Shown here piece by piece: positions 1 through 11,859 of a stretch of DNA of 64,000 bases. Position numbers and translations under genes: made by a program. The stretch covers positions 496,001 through 560,000 of the forward strand of contig QRFJ01000483.1 of assembly GCA_006176705.1 (NCBI GenBank), in the 5' to 3' direction. How positions within the stretch are numbered: position 1 is the first letter of the stretch; each line of letters opens with the position of its first letter. This DNA comes from Cocos nucifera (Eukaryota; Streptophyta; Magnoliopsida; Arecales; Arecaceae). The notes below the pieces were generated by a model. It had not been told where the DNA came from. It was given only the letters and a program-made list of their open reading frames with translations, and searched no databases.

Positions 1-1167
1 GGTCTTATTTATAGACTAAGCTTGTGATCCAACTCCTCTTCTTCCCAACCAATCACAACCCTTTGTGAAATCAGATCTAAATCTGATTGGTGGGAATAGA
101 GTCCCCTGGATTCCTCCTTAGAGGTGCCTAAGACCAGTCAAAGTTGGTTCTTAGGAGAACTCTAATTGGAATCCAAAAAGGAGATGGAGTCCTTGTCCAA
201 CAAGGGACTCCTAGGCGCCTCCAACTTGGGCACACGCCAAGGGTGGCGTGCGCCCTCCTCCTTGCCAGGTTCTGGCAGGGGGACAGGCCCCCACCAGCTC
301 TCCAATAGGTGCATGACATGTGGTCAAAAGTCAAAGTGTCAATGGTCAACGTTTGACCAGTCAAAGGTAGACTTTTGACCAAAGTCAAAGAACAAGAAAT
401 GGCAGGTGACCAAAAATGGCAGGTAATGTCTTACAAAATAAGACAACCTTTTCTGACTTGGACAACCTCCAGTCAGACCATATGAAGGCCTCTGATTGAG
501 CACAAACTCCTTTGGCTCAGTCAGGACAACTTATTTATGATAGTAAAAGAAGAACGTTAGGTTCAATCGAGTGCTAGCACGATTTCCTTGAACCTAATTG
601 AATCTCATTCAGATCAATTGAACTAGATCAGTTCAATTGATGATCACCAGATTCAAACCCTTGTTTGTGTGACCCAGTTAGGTTCAGTTCTGTATGGTAA
701 TGGGATATGTCATGATCTCTATCATCGACATCATCGAAACTCCTTTCGATGGATCAGAACTCTTCTGATTCGAACAGCTAGAATGATCGATCATCTAAAT
801 CATTCTAATTGCTCCCAAAATCCACCAGTGACACCTAGCAGTATATGGTGGCAACCCATCAGAGCTGAATGCGAACCTCTTGGTGCAGCTACCTGTGTGA
901 TTAAGTTCTTCTATCTTGAGCCCCGATCAGATTAGGGTTAAGGTGAACTCGTCAAACCCTAGTCTCTGTCATATGATGTAATCATTCGATTCGAGTCCAA
1001 TGTGAAAATCTAAATAGAAACTCTTTCTATTATTTCACTCTGCCATGGCCATGGGCTTCTGGACTTGATTCTCATGATCATCATAGGGCTGCTCCTCTAC
1101 CACCGAGGTAGATAGATTCCATCTTGATGCAATCCAGTTCCTACAATGAACATGCTATAGCCAACAT
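1..1167. other. Unassigned repeat-like DNA before the gap
   Basis: No frame here reads like a known protein; the open frames are short and lack domains. The stretch has the look of retroelement LTR or untranslated DNA, with clusters of GTCAA words near 320-390 and AT-rich flanks, but I could not match it to any of the LTRs elsewhere in the window. It runs straight into the run of Ns, so its far boundary is unknown. It may belong to the gypsy element whose antisense ORF resumes at 1958, or to something else. Confidence 0.4.
321..390. promoter_or_regulatory. Cluster of W-box-like TTGAC/GTCAA words
   Basis: Seven matches to the WRKY W-box core TTGACY (five read as RGTCAA, two as TTGACC), plus one TGTCAA, fall within 70 bases. 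W-boxes in LTRs of plant retroelements are known to link expression to stress. Whether this cluster belongs to a promoter cannot be told, because no LTR ends were found around it. Confidence 0.35.
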
Positions 1168-1957
1168 NNNNNNNNNNNNNNNNNNNNNNNNNNNNNNNNN
1201 NNNNNNNNNNNNNNNNNNNNNNNNNNNNNNNNNNNNNNNNNNNNNNNNNNNNNNNNNNNNNNNNNNNNNNNNNNNNNNNNNNNNNNNNNNNNNNNNNNNN
1301 NNNNNNNNNNNNNNNNNNNNNNNNNNNNNNNNNNNNNNNNNNNNNNNNNNNNNNNNNNNNNNNNNNNNNNNNNNNNNNNNNNNNNNNNNNNNNNNNNNNN
1401 NNNNNNNNNNNNNNNNNNNNNNNNNNNNNNNNNNNNNNNNNNNNNNNNNNNNNNNNNNNNNNNNNNNNNNNNNNNNNNNNNNNNNNNNNNNNNNNNNNNN
1501 NNNNNNNNNNNNNNNNNNNNNNNNNNNNNNNNNNNNNNNNNNNNNNNNNNNNNNNNNNNNNNNNNNNNNNNNNNNNNNNNNNNNNNNNNNNNNNNNNNNN
1601 NNNNNNNNNNNNNNNNNNNNNNNNNNNNNNNNNNNNNNNNNNNNNNNNNNNNNNNNNNNNNNNNNNNNNNNNNNNNNNNNNNNNNNNNNNNNNNNNNNNN
1701 NNNNNNNNNNNNNNNNNNNNNNNNNNNNNNNNNNNNNNNNNNNNNNNNNNNNNNNNNNNNNNNNNNNNNNNNNNNNNNNNNNNNNNNNNNNNNNNNNNNN
1801 NNNNNNNNNNNNNNNNNNNNNNNNNNNNNNNNNNNNNNNNNNNNNNNNNNNNNNNNNNNNNNNNNNNNNNNNNNNNNNNNNNNNNNNNNNNNNNNNNNNN
1901 NNNNNNNNNNNNNNNNNNNNNNNNNNNNNNNNNNNNNNNNNNNNNNNNNNNNNNNNN
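1168..1957. other. Assembly gap (790 Ns)
   Basis: An unbroken run of N. Translations across it are meaningless. Confidence 0.99.
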
Positions 1958-2563
1958 ATTCAGTGATCTAATGTAACCAAGTAGTTGGTGGCCCATTTGC
2001 AAGGGACGAAGTGGGTTATGCAAATGAAGAAACATTAAGAAACTCAAAGAGAAAAGGAAGGATGAAATGATTACCTCAAGAAAGGATTCAAGTGAATCCC
2101 AAGTGTGCTGATCCACATCCATGTCAACAATCCTGTCTACCACGTTAGGTAAGGTGAACCCATCGACCATGCCCCTAACGATGTCTTGGTTATCGAAGGG
2201 GTTCTCCTCCAGCTCCTCATTGGAACTATAGGCCCGTTAAGATGAGTCTTTTGTCAGGATTTTCTAGAGGCTGTTCTGGTCTTCTTCTTTTTGACCTCCT
2301 TTTTCCTTTTGATAGGAGGCTCTGGAGCTCGAATCTTAGTAGGAGGACTTAGGGGCATCGAAGGCCCTATGACCTCGGTGGTGGCATCAACCTCAGTGAT
2401 GAAGGTGACCTCAGTGGCACCAGCAACTTTGGGCATAATGGTAGCATTGGCGGGGGTGGTAGAGCTCGGAATTTTGATGCTTGCCCTCTTCGAGCCCTCG
2501 CTGGATGCTTTTCCTCTCCTTTTGCAGGGCTGGAGCCTCTTCGAAAGTTGCTCAATGGCCTTG
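1958..2563 (-). pseudogene. Antisense accessory ORF of a gypsy element, C-terminal part
   Basis: Read on the minus strand, this continues the frame of the 10305-11110 fragment once the gypsy insertion 2564-10299 (flanked by CCTTG repeats) is taken out. The frame runs from about 2558 to a stop at 2254 and gives a charged, Pro/Ser/Thr-rich tail ending in Lys-rich blocks. A second stretch at 2170-2080 carries a readable segment (VVDRIVDMDVDQHTWDSLE). It is followed by GT at its 3' side and by a pyrimidine-rich run ending TTGCAA before MGHQLL, which resembles an intron whose acceptor AG has become AA. The N gap removes the rest. The role of such ORFs is unknown. The assignment is by likeness and position. 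Confidence 0.5.
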
Positions 2564-4147
2564 TGATAAGTACCATAAATTCATCAATAAAAATATTAAT
2601 TTATTAATTAATTTACATTAATCTTTAAAAATTATTAATTAATTGACATATATTTTTAAGAAATTTATATTTTTATTAATTAAAAAATTAATTTAAAAAA
2701 TAATAAAATTAAAAAATTAAATTTTATTATTAATAGAAAGAGCTTATTTTTTTATCATAATGAAATAAGTTTTGCACAAAATAGAGCTAAAACAAAGAAG
2801 ATATGAATTTTTTAAAAAATAAAATAAATAAAAATTAAATAAAAAAGAAAAATGGCTCAGCTGGCTCCGTAAGCCAAGCCACTAAGCTAAGCCAAGCCAT
2901 CAAAGCTGACTCAGCCGCAGAAGCCACCAACCGATCCATGATCCAGGTGTAGACTGCCAGCTCAGTGACAACCGACGAATCATAGAGTGACACATGGTGG
3001 ACCTGGACCCTTAAGGGATTCATGGAAAATCCATCGCGGTTTATAAGGTAAAGAGGTAATTTTGCATCAAAGCAACGAGCGGCGATTGGCTAAGGTATAC
3101 GGTGCAGCCTGTCCATGCGGTCCATAGCTATAGTAATTGCATGATCCAACAGCCTGCATTCGATCCGATGGAGATTCGATGGCCCACGACAAACCCTTCT
3201 TTGATTCGAACAGTGCTCAGTGATCTAGCATGATCCGATGGTCAGAAAACTAGTCGGTGAAGATCCGACGGTGAAAAAAGCTCTCGACGGTGATCCAGAC
3301 TCCTAATGCATGGTCAGCGGCCAAATTTTCTCCAGCAATGCACGATCAACAGTCAGAATTTAATCCGACCTGATCTAGGCCAATATGCATTCGATTTTTA
3401 TGATTTCTGATCCGTTGGATTCTTATTGAATGGCTAGATTTCATCCAAAGTAGCAGAATTCAACTAGAACTCCTTTTAATCTAATTTTTACTCAAATTTC
3501 TTCATATTTTAACGATTAAAGAGCTCCTTAGTCCTACATTGCCTAAAAGAAAACTCTCCAGCCCTCCTAGCTCTATAAAAAGGACCCCAGGCCTTTAGAA
3601 ATCGACAGATCTGATTAGAGAAAAGCTTTGGTATAGGATGAAGCTAGGCTTTGGGTTAATGGCTGCTTTGAGGCAACGGGTGTCGAGAAGAAGAGCTGGA
3701 CTTCTACACCATCTTTCTACCAATGCCAATCCAAGATCAGAGATCAGATTATTTTATTTTATTTTATTTTATTTTTAAATTTTATGTATTTAAATTTTAA
3801 TATTTTAATTAATAAGAATTTTATTTTTTGTACTTTAATTTTAGCTCTTTATTTTTATTGCAATGTAATTTTTATATTTTAATTATTTTTTTTATTTTAT
3901 TACAAGTAGATGCTAAGATCTAACCAATAGATCTTAGTACCAAGTTTAAATTCCTACACCTTTTAGTTTTTGGTTTTTATTTTTTGACTTCATTTTTTAT
4001 TTCAAAATTCTTTTTTTTTTTTTCAAAAATCAAAGATTTCAAATCTAAAAATACTACCTTTCTTGTGGATACATATTTTTAATTATTTTAAAAGTTGGAT
4101 TAAACTGATAAACATGGTGTCTTAACGACAATATCATGCTCTTATCA
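2564..4147 (+). repeat. 5' LTR of gypsy element A
   Basis: 1584 bases, TGATAAG...CTTATCA. It pairs with 8693-10299. A TATAAAA box lies at 3574-3580, followed by GGACCCC, the likely promoter. AT-rich runs occur at both ends. Against the 3' LTR it lacks about 22 bases near 4072, just before its end. Confidence 0.93.
3574..3580 (+). promoter_or_regulatory. TATA box in the 5' LTR of element A
   Basis: TATAAAA inside the LTR, matched by the same word at 9691-9697 in the 3' LTR. Position about 1 kb into the LTR fits the end of U3. Confidence 0.6.
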
Positions 4148-4171
4148 AGTTTTTGGAGCCATTGTCAGGGA
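4148..4171 (+). other. Primer-binding site of element A (tRNA-Asp type)
   Basis: TGGAGCCATTGTCAGGGA starts seven bases after the LTR end. It is a decayed form of the TGGCGCCGTTGCCGGGGA site that plant Athila/Tat gypsy elements use with tRNA-Asp. Confidence 0.75.
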
Positions 4172-5526
4172 AGGCACGAACATTAAGTTTTTGATCTCTT
4201 TGATTTATCTATAAATAAATTATAAATAAAATTTTTATTTTCTTATAAATATTACTTATCAATTTTTTTTTTATTTTATAGAAAAAGAGGTTAAAGAATA
4301 AAAAGAATCAGTTCAGTTTTGCTTGGTGAGATCAATCCTAACTCTAGACCTCTTTCCTTTTTATTTATTTATTTACTTTATTTTCAAATTAATTTAAAAA
4401 ATATCCAATTAAACCTAATTATAAAGCTCCATGATAAGATTATAAATTCTAATTGTTTAGAGCATGCATTATATTAGTTTTTTTTTTTTTTTTTGGGATT
4501 GCTGGAGGTAAGGTGAGCTTTTCAAAATTCAATCAATTACATGCATCTAGTTTAATTGCATAGAACCCCTTGCTTAAAAATTTGAATATCCATATCATAT
4601 TGAATCAAATTAAGGGCATAATCTATTAAACAAGATAAGATGGGGATTTGATCATCCTTTCTTGACCCAAAAATAATCAACCAGCATCCTACATTGACCT
4701 AAGCCTTTAATTTCAAAATCAATTAGACATTAGTCCTAGGAGCTCGAGCTCAATAGAACAAGAAACTCTAAGAGTTGAACTAGGTTAGGATTAGTCAATT
4801 TGACTGATGTCTAGGAAAGTGGTTCAGAAATAACTGGCCTGAAGGAAGGTGGTTTTTAATTAGTTTCGTTAGCTTACCTGGCCAAGCACAATTGGTGTCT
4901 AAGGTAAGCAATGGGGGGACTTCCATCGATCTTACACTTACTTGGTCAGTTAATTGGCTAATTCTACACTTGAGGGCTTGAAGATGACCTTGGCAGTTAG
5001 GAGCTATCTAGATCTAGGATAACCCTTAGTCAAGATTGATTGACCAACTTGATTGCTAACCAACATCAAACCTAATTAAACCTAATTCTTCTTTCTTGTC
5101 TTAATTCTAGGACTCCTTAGGACCTCTTCTTTAAAACTTTTATTTCTTTTTTTCCTCTTCAAAAATAAAATAAAATAAATTAAAAATTAAATTAAACTAA
5201 CTAATAAAATATTAAAAATAATAATTAAATTTTAATTAAATTAAATTAAAAATAATAATTAAAATAATTAAAGTAATTTTAAAAAAATTATTTTTTAAAA
5301 AAATTATTTTTTTAAAAAAATATTTTTTTAAAAAAATAATAATATAATAAAATAATAAAATAATATAAAAAAAAATTAAAAAATTTTGAACCACACGTTA
5401 GGATTGCACTAGTACATATACGGTAGGAAATTACTTTATCTGATCTAGTTGAATCCAACCATAACATTAAAAGGCTGAACCATACTAAATTCGATAGCTG
5501 AAAATTTTAGAGAACCACCTAAGCAG
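4172..5526 (+). other. Leader of element A
   Basis: Non-coding, between primer-binding site and gag. The part 5150-5385 is extremely A/T-rich, with runs of AAAATAAAATAA and TTTTTTAAAAAA type. Nothing else recognisable. Confidence 0.7.
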
Positions 5527-6830
5527 ATGAAGAAATATTTTATTTCTTCTACTTATAACCCATCAACTTATATCCAATTACCTAAAATTTATGCTATCCA
5601 CTATGAGATCAAGCCGACTATAATCCAGATGCTTCTATCTTTCTATGGAAATACCAATAAAGATCCTTATAAACATCTAGATGAATTCCTAAAAATTTAT
5701 GATGAGAATTCAAAATTTAACTAATGATGCCCTCATACTAATTTTATTTCTCTTATCAATAAAAGACAAAGCCAAGTACTAGCTTGGCACAATAGAGGGA
5801 CCAATTAAAACTTGGGCTGAATTGCAAAGTGAATTTCTTAAGAAATTTTATCCCATAGGTCGAACCAACATTATGAGGCGAACTATCACTAGATTTGCTT
5901 AGCTTCTAGGAGAACAGATTCACGAGTCATGGGAGAGACTTAAGAAACTTCTTAGAAAATACCCATACCATGGTCTATCCAAGTGGCAAATAGTTCAAGC
6001 TTTCTATGAGGGTTTAGGAGATTAATACAGACAGATGGTAGATGCATCCTGTGGAGGTGCATTCATGAACAAAACTGAGGATGAAGCCTATGCCTTATTT
6101 GAAACTCTGAGTGAAAACTCGATCAACCATGCTTCATTATCTTTCTACCAAAAGCGAGCAGGGATTTATGATCTAAACTCTAGTTCTAAGACTGACTTGA
6201 ATCAATTAGCTCAGAAATTAGATAAAATCGATCTTTTTGCCTAGAAATTAGATCAAATTCTAACCCTAGGACAATAATCTCTTACACAATTCACATCATC
6301 TTCTAATTATCGAAAGATTTATTCAATTTGTGCTAGCCCAACCCATCATGTGAGTAAATATCCTATGACTGCACAGTTTTCATCTTTTATCCAAGAACAA
6401 GTCTAAGCTACTAAAGGCTACTCCAAGCCAGTTAATGATCCATTTTTAAATTCATATAACTCTGGCTGGAGAAACCATCCTAATTTTTCTTAGAAATCAC
6501 AATAGACTCAAGCTCAGACCTAAACACCATCAGTGCAAAATTATCAGAATAGACCTCAATACCAGAACTATGCTTATAATAGAGGTCAATTTAGTAAGCC
6601 TTTCCAGCCACCACATCATAATCAGCCCTCATACCTACCTCCTCAATAGACCAACCTAGCTGATGATAGATTTAACCAACTTCAATAATTGATTCTGACT
6701 CAACAGCAATCTATCACCAAGCTAGAAGCTCAAATTGGATAACTAGCTAAATCTAACATGAGGAGAATTAGGTCAATTATCGAGCCTACCAATTTCAAAC
6801 AACCCACCTAATGTCCATCAACCATCTGGA
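5527..6830 (+). pseudogene. gag: Gag of gypsy element A, broken
   Basis: Gag builds the capsid-like particle that packages the element RNA. The frame opens at 5527 and shows a retrotransposon-gag domain: FYGNTNKDPYKHLDEFL near 5640, then, after a stop at 5722 and a frame change, TWAELQSEFLKKFYP and HESWERLKKLLRKYPYHGL. This is followed by YRQMVDASCGGAFMNKT near 6030. The zinc knuckle lies at 6320-6361 and reads YSICASPTHHVSKY; two of the three cysteines of the expected C-x2-C-x4-H-x4-C are tyrosine. The tail is Gln/Asn/Pro-rich. Several in-frame TAG/TAA codons interrupt it (for example near 5900, 6026, 6241), so no full protein can be made. Confidence 0.85.
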
Positions 6831-8692
6831 CCAAGTTATCAATTTAATGTCTCACTTAAGAATTCTCAATTTGAGAATAACAAGGTACTTCCTGAACTTA
6901 AAAGCTATAGGATTCTTATGGATCCATACCAAGACCAGATGAAAGAGACTAGTACTGATGCTAGATAAAATGAAAATTTAGAGGAACTAGTTAGTACTGA
7001 GACTAACCACATAGAAGAATCCAAGCTAGGAATTAGTACTGATGCTAGTTCTAGTTTAAATGAGATAGAAATAGAAAAAAAGAGAATAGATGATTTACCC
7101 AAAACTTATAAACCTAAAAGCCTATTCCTTTCAACCCTAGAAGCCGGTTCTTCTTACAAAAATTAAGAGCCATGCAATGAAGAGTCAATGGAGTTGTTTA
7201 AGCAAGATCACATTAATTTATCTCTAGAATCAAAATCATCTTTAGTCACCTTCCAGCATTCATTGAATCAAACTTAACTCCTAATACAAAAACTCCATTC
7301 ATGAGTATTTTAGAAGAACAAATAGGAGAAATTCTTAATAAACATGGGTCTGAGAATGGGGTCACAAATTATGTCCCTAGAATTAACAATGATTATATCA
7401 ATAATGGGATTATAAATCAACTTTCTAAGATTGGCAATCCAAAACCATTGAAATTTGTCATTCCAATATTTCATATAGGATAGTAAGCTGCATTGTGTCT
7501 GGCTGAAGATGGTAAACTTAGCGCTTATTGGGAGGCAATCCAATATTTAATTTTTTTTCATCTAATTTATTCTTTTAGTTTATTTTCTTTTTAGGACATG
7601 TTGAATAAGTTGGAGGGAGAGCCCAAATTCTCAAAAGCATGTGCTGGACCAAAAATATACTAAACTAAGTCAGGTGTATTCTTTCATGTTCTTTATTACA
7701 CCCTTTATTCTTCTCCATTGAGGATAATATCGATTAAGTTGGGAGAAAGAAAAATAAAATTTTTAAAAGTTTTAAGTCCTTAAAAAAATTAGTATTTAGT
7801 ATTTAAACACGTGATTATGCTTAAGAATCAAATTAAACTAAGCATTTTTAAAAATAAAACTAATGCATAGATCAGAGAATCTGTGAGATATTGAGGAATC
7901 AAGTATTAAAAAAATTTAATAAAGAATTAAGTTTAGAACATAAAAAGTTTTTCTTTTGAGCATTTCTAATTATTTCTACTAGCATCAAAGAAAAGTTTAC
8001 TTTTTATGGGCTTAACTATACATTTCTTCATATAAAAAAAATTATTTTAATAAAATAGTTTTTAAGTACTTCTCATTGAGTAATCGGACCTCTTTGCCTA
8101 AGCAAATATTGAGTTTCACGTCAAAAGATGGGAAGGGCAAAGAAGCTCGTTGTAAAGCTAGTCTTAACTCATAGCTTGTTTGATTCGAGCTAGTAAGTCC
8201 AAGGGGTATTCTATACCTAGTACCTTAAAGCCAACTGGTTTGGAAGTCATTGGCCCAAGACTCACTACATGGATCAAATAGAAAGCTTAATGGGTTAAGA
8301 CACTCAATAGTGGTACAACATTAAAAAAAAAAAAATAGTTTTCCACCAAGTAACTGGGTCTTGTTGCCTAAGTAAGCAATGATATTTGCATCAAAAAGTA
8401 GGCAATATGAAAATAAAAATCAATAAATAAAGGGTGGAAGTAGCAATACACTTGTCTATATAAAATTTTAGATAATTCAAAGATAAAGATAGGATAATTT
8501 ATAAAAAATTTAATATTCTTTACTTAATTTTTTTATTGATAAGTATTAATATCCTAATGATATATCTCACTTATACTCTATTGAATATCAATGGCCATTT
8601 TGGAAACTGCTTAGGTAAAATTCGAAAATCTAAAGTTAAAAGATATTTAAAATTAAATTCTTTCTTTACTCGAGGATGAGCAAAGAGGGGTG
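6831..8692 (+). other. Post-gag region of element A without pol
   Basis: No protease, RT or integrase motif is readable in any frame. A 60-codon frame at 7301-7483 has no known domain. Signposts that normally stand after pol in Athila/Tat-type elements are present: GCGCTTATTGGGAGGCAA at 7521-7538 and CATTGAGGATAATAT with AAGTTGGGAG at 7716-7745. The purine tract GCAAAGAGGGGTG abuts the 3' LTR (8680-8692). A block of about 55 bases around TTGCCTAAG is present twice (about 8077 and 8346). Confidence 0.7.
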
Positions 8693-10299
8693 TGATAAGT
8701 ACCATAAATTCATCAATAAAAGTATTAATTTATTAATTAATTTATATTAATTTTTAAGAATTATTAATTAATTGATACATATTTTTAAGAAATTCATATT
8801 TTTATTAATTAATAAATTAATTTAAAAAATAAAATTAAAAAATAAATTTTATTATTAATAGAAGGAGCTTATTTTTTTTATCATAATGAAATAAGTTTCA
8901 CATAAAACGAAGCTAAAACGAAGAAGATATAAATTTCTAAAAAAATAAAATAAATAAAAATTAAATAAAAAGGAAAATGGCTCAATCGGCTCCGTAAGCC
9001 AAGCCACCAAACCAAGCCAAGCCATCAAAGCCAACTTAGCCATAGAAGCCATCAGTCGATCCATGATCCAAGCATAGACCACCAGCTCAGTGACAACCGG
9101 CAAATCACGGAGCAACACATGGTGAACCTAGACCCTTAAGGGGTTCATGGAAAATCCATCACGATTTATAGGATAAAGAGATAATTTTGCATCAAAGCAG
9201 TGAGTGACAATTGGCTGAGGTGCACGGTGTAGCCGATCCACATAGTCCATAGCTACAATATTGCGCGATCCAATGGCCTGCATTCGATCCGATGGAGATC
9301 CCATGGTCCACAACAAACCCTTCTTTGATTCGAATAGTGCTCAACGATCTGGCATGATCCGATGGCTAAAAAACTAGTCGATAAAGATCTAATAGTGGAG
9401 AAAGCTCCCAACGGTGATCAAGACTCCCAATGTGTGATCAATGGCTAGATTTTCTCCATCAATGCATGATCAACAGTCAGAATTTAATTCGACCTGATTT
9501 GGACTGATATGCATCTGATTTTAATGATTTTTGGTCCGTTGGATTCCTATTGAATGGCCAGATTTCATCCGGAGTAGTAGAATTCAATCAAAACTCTTTT
9601 AAATCTAATTTTTACTCAAATTTCTTCATATTTTAACGATCAAATTAGTCCCACATTGCCAAGAAGAAAACTCTCCAACCCTCCTAGCTCTATAAAAAGG
9701 ACCCCAGGCCTCTAGAAATCGACAAATCTGATTAGAGGAAAGCTTTGGTATAGGGTGAAGCCAGGCTTTGGGTTAATGGTTGCTTCGAGATAATGGATGC
9801 CAAGAAGAAGAGCTAGGCTTTTACACCATCTTTCTGTCAATGCCGATCCAAAATTAGAGATCAGGCTATTTTATTTTATTTTTTTTCTTTTTAAATTTTA
9901 TGTATTTAAATTCTAAAATTTTAATTAATAAAAATTTTATTTTTTACATTTTAATTTTAGCTTTTTATTTTATTATAATTTAATTTTTATACTTTAATTA
10001 TTACTTTTTATTTTATTATAAGTAGATGCTAAGATCTAACTAAGATCTAACTAGTAGATCTTAGTACCAAGTTTAAATTTTTGCACCTTTTAATTTTTGC
10101 TTTTTATTTTCTAACTTCATTTTTTATTTCAAAACTCTTTTCTTTTTTTTTTAAAAAATCAAAAATTTTAAATCTAAAAACACTACCTTCCTTATGGATT
10201 CAACCCGACTCACTATGATCGACGTATTTTTAATTATTTTAAAAAGTTAGATTAAACTGATAAACATGGTGTCTTAACGACAACATCATGCTCTTATCA
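8693..10299 (+). repeat. 3' LTR of gypsy element A
   Basis: 1607 bases, TGATAAG...CTTATCA, then the TSD CCTTG at 10300-10304. It has a small duplication of CTAAGATCTAA near 10030 that the 5' LTR lacks. Confidence 0.93.
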
Positions 10300-10304
10300 C
10301 CTTG

Positions 10305-11110
10305 GCACCCATTTTTGCAAAGAAAAGAAAGTATGGTTAATGAAAAAAAAATAAAAAGAATAGTTAGTAAACTTCGATCGAATACCTATTGGATTAAGAG
10401 GATTGAGGCCGAAGTTGAGTAAGAGTTGCTCATAGAGAAGTTTGGATAGTGATGGAATTTTGTAATCCTTTAATTTATTTTAGGAGTCAAGATCTTGCCT
10501 ATCTAATTTGGAAGCTCGACGAACTGACTCTGTAAGAAGACCCCAAGTGGAAAGTCCTAACTCTAGGGTTGGGCAGGACACAAAGAAGAACTTCTCCTTC
10601 TATTTGTGAATGAAGGAAAGAGCTCCTTTCAACAATCCTTTCTTATCAAACTGGGGCGAGAAGTACCACCATTTCTTTGCAAAAGGATGATATTTAAAAG
10701 TATAGTAGTTCGAGAGTAGAAAAATGGTTAGACGAACTTCAGCAAAGAGACAAAGAGAGATAAAACCAATAATGAACCTAAAAGAGTTCAGTACTATAGA
10801 AGCAAAAAAAATGTTTAAAAAGCAAAAGAGGACAATTACAAAAGAAGAAAGAGGCAGTCTAAGTCTGGCACGAAAAGCCTCTAAATATAGATAAAAACAA
10901 CTTGAAGGAGGGGAACAAGCTCAATCATTTGGTCCAAAAAGTTCTAATTCATACTCGAGAGGGATTCAGTATTGAACTCTAATTGAGAAAAGATCATCAG
11001 GGGATAAGAAACAAGAAATGATTCTAGGTATGAAGTTCGGTCGGGATATATCCCAAAGTTCAATCTCTTCTTTGGAGTTAGAATTTTGGAAGAATGGACC
11101 AGACGGACTC
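10305..11110 (-). pseudogene. Antisense accessory ORF of a Tat-like gypsy element (PF04195-like)
   Basis: The minus strand gives a long, family-typical stretch. ACSPPSSCFYLYLEAFRARL near 10920 is followed by FRFIIGFISLCLFAEVRLTI and FAKKWWYFSPQFDKKGLL, then FFFVSCP near 10580. This resembles the domain catalogued as putative gypsy-type transposon (PF04195), found in plant Tat elements as an ORF antisense to gag-pol between pol and the 3' LTR. Here it lies just before a plus-strand 3' LTR, which fits. A Trp codon has become TAG (HK*KEKFFF), and a probable intron ends in CAA instead of CAG at about 10318. Its continuation is at 1958-2563. Its function is unknown. The name transposase is historical. 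Confidence 0.65.
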
Positions 11111-11859
11111 CTAGAACTAGACGACTATAAAGTTATGGAAGACATTTAAAGTAAAGGAAACTTAAAAAATCTCTAGAAAAATGGCAAGAAAAAGTTTATA
11201 AAACCTTATGGAAAAATAGCGAAACTTGTATAGAAAACTAAAAGACTGAAAAACAAACAAAAAAAAGACAAAGCGACGAAGGACTAACCTAGATTGGTGA
11301 GGAGATGATCGAAAAGATGAGATGCAGTCGAGAGGGACTTCGACTGCCGGAAGGGTTGCGGATGAGAAAAAATAAGGCGCACAAAGAACTCAGAGAAATG
11401 GTCGAGAGAGCAAGAATCAATCGTTGATGGCTAGAAAATCGATGGAAAGGGTGGAACACTTAGAGACGTAGAAGAACGAATGAGGGAAAGGAGATAGGTA
11501 CAAGTGAGAATGAGAAGCCGGAAAGGAGAAGAAGAAGGACTTAAATAGACATGCAGAACTAGAGAAAGTTAAGATTACAAACCCTCCTAAGTCAATCCCA
11601 ACCTGCCGCATGTCCCGCTCATCCCGAATGTCTAATAGATCAATAATTGCACCATATACGGAGCTTCGTGTCAAGTGAATTTTCAAAGAAATCCATCTCT
11701 TCAGGTCATCCAGCATTAAAAGCACTAGTGCCAATTCAGAAAAGGCCAAATTGTTTTATTTTTTAAAAGCGGGAATAGAGCTGGCATTGAAAGACTTTGG
11801 TGTTAGCTATTTTTGTACTTCCTTCATCCGAAATTTGAACTCGGAAGTAGGAGGACAAG
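11111..11859. other. Spacer between antisense ORF and gypsy 3' LTR, with purine tract
   Basis: A minus-strand open frame of 110 codons (11417-11749) shows no domain I know. It lies where the start or untranslated exon of the antisense ORF could be. TTTGAACTCGGAAGTAGGAG leads into a purine tract at 11848-11859 that abuts the LTR start TGTTGGAGG, the normal 3' end of a plus-strand gypsy element. Confidence 0.55.

Larger units (their letters stand above)
2564..10299 (+). mobile_element. Complete-ended gypsy LTR retrotransposon A, gag only
   Basis: Two LTRs of about 1.6 kb lie in direct orientation. Each starts TGATAAG and ends CTTATCA, and the element is flanked by the 5-bp duplication CCTTG (2559-2563 and 10300-10304). 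A tRNA-Asp-type primer-binding site, a gag frame, the conserved block GCGCTTATTGGGAGGC and a purine tract follow in the usual order of Athila/Tat-type gypsy elements. No protease, RT, RNase H or integrase can be read in the 4.5-kb interior, so the element is either a non-autonomous gag-only form or a deletion derivative. The LTRs differ at very roughly one base in ten, mostly transitions, so the insertion is old. It sits in the antisense ORF of another gypsy element. Confidence 0.93.

Noticed and set aside
1097..2170. Long open frames across the gap on both strands
   Set aside because: They are open only because N codons cannot stop; only the part right of 1958 was used.
10305..11110. A DNA-transposon transposase
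   Set aside because: The Pfam name says transposase, but no DDE-type or terminal inverted repeats are present and the position fits an antisense ORF of a gypsy element.
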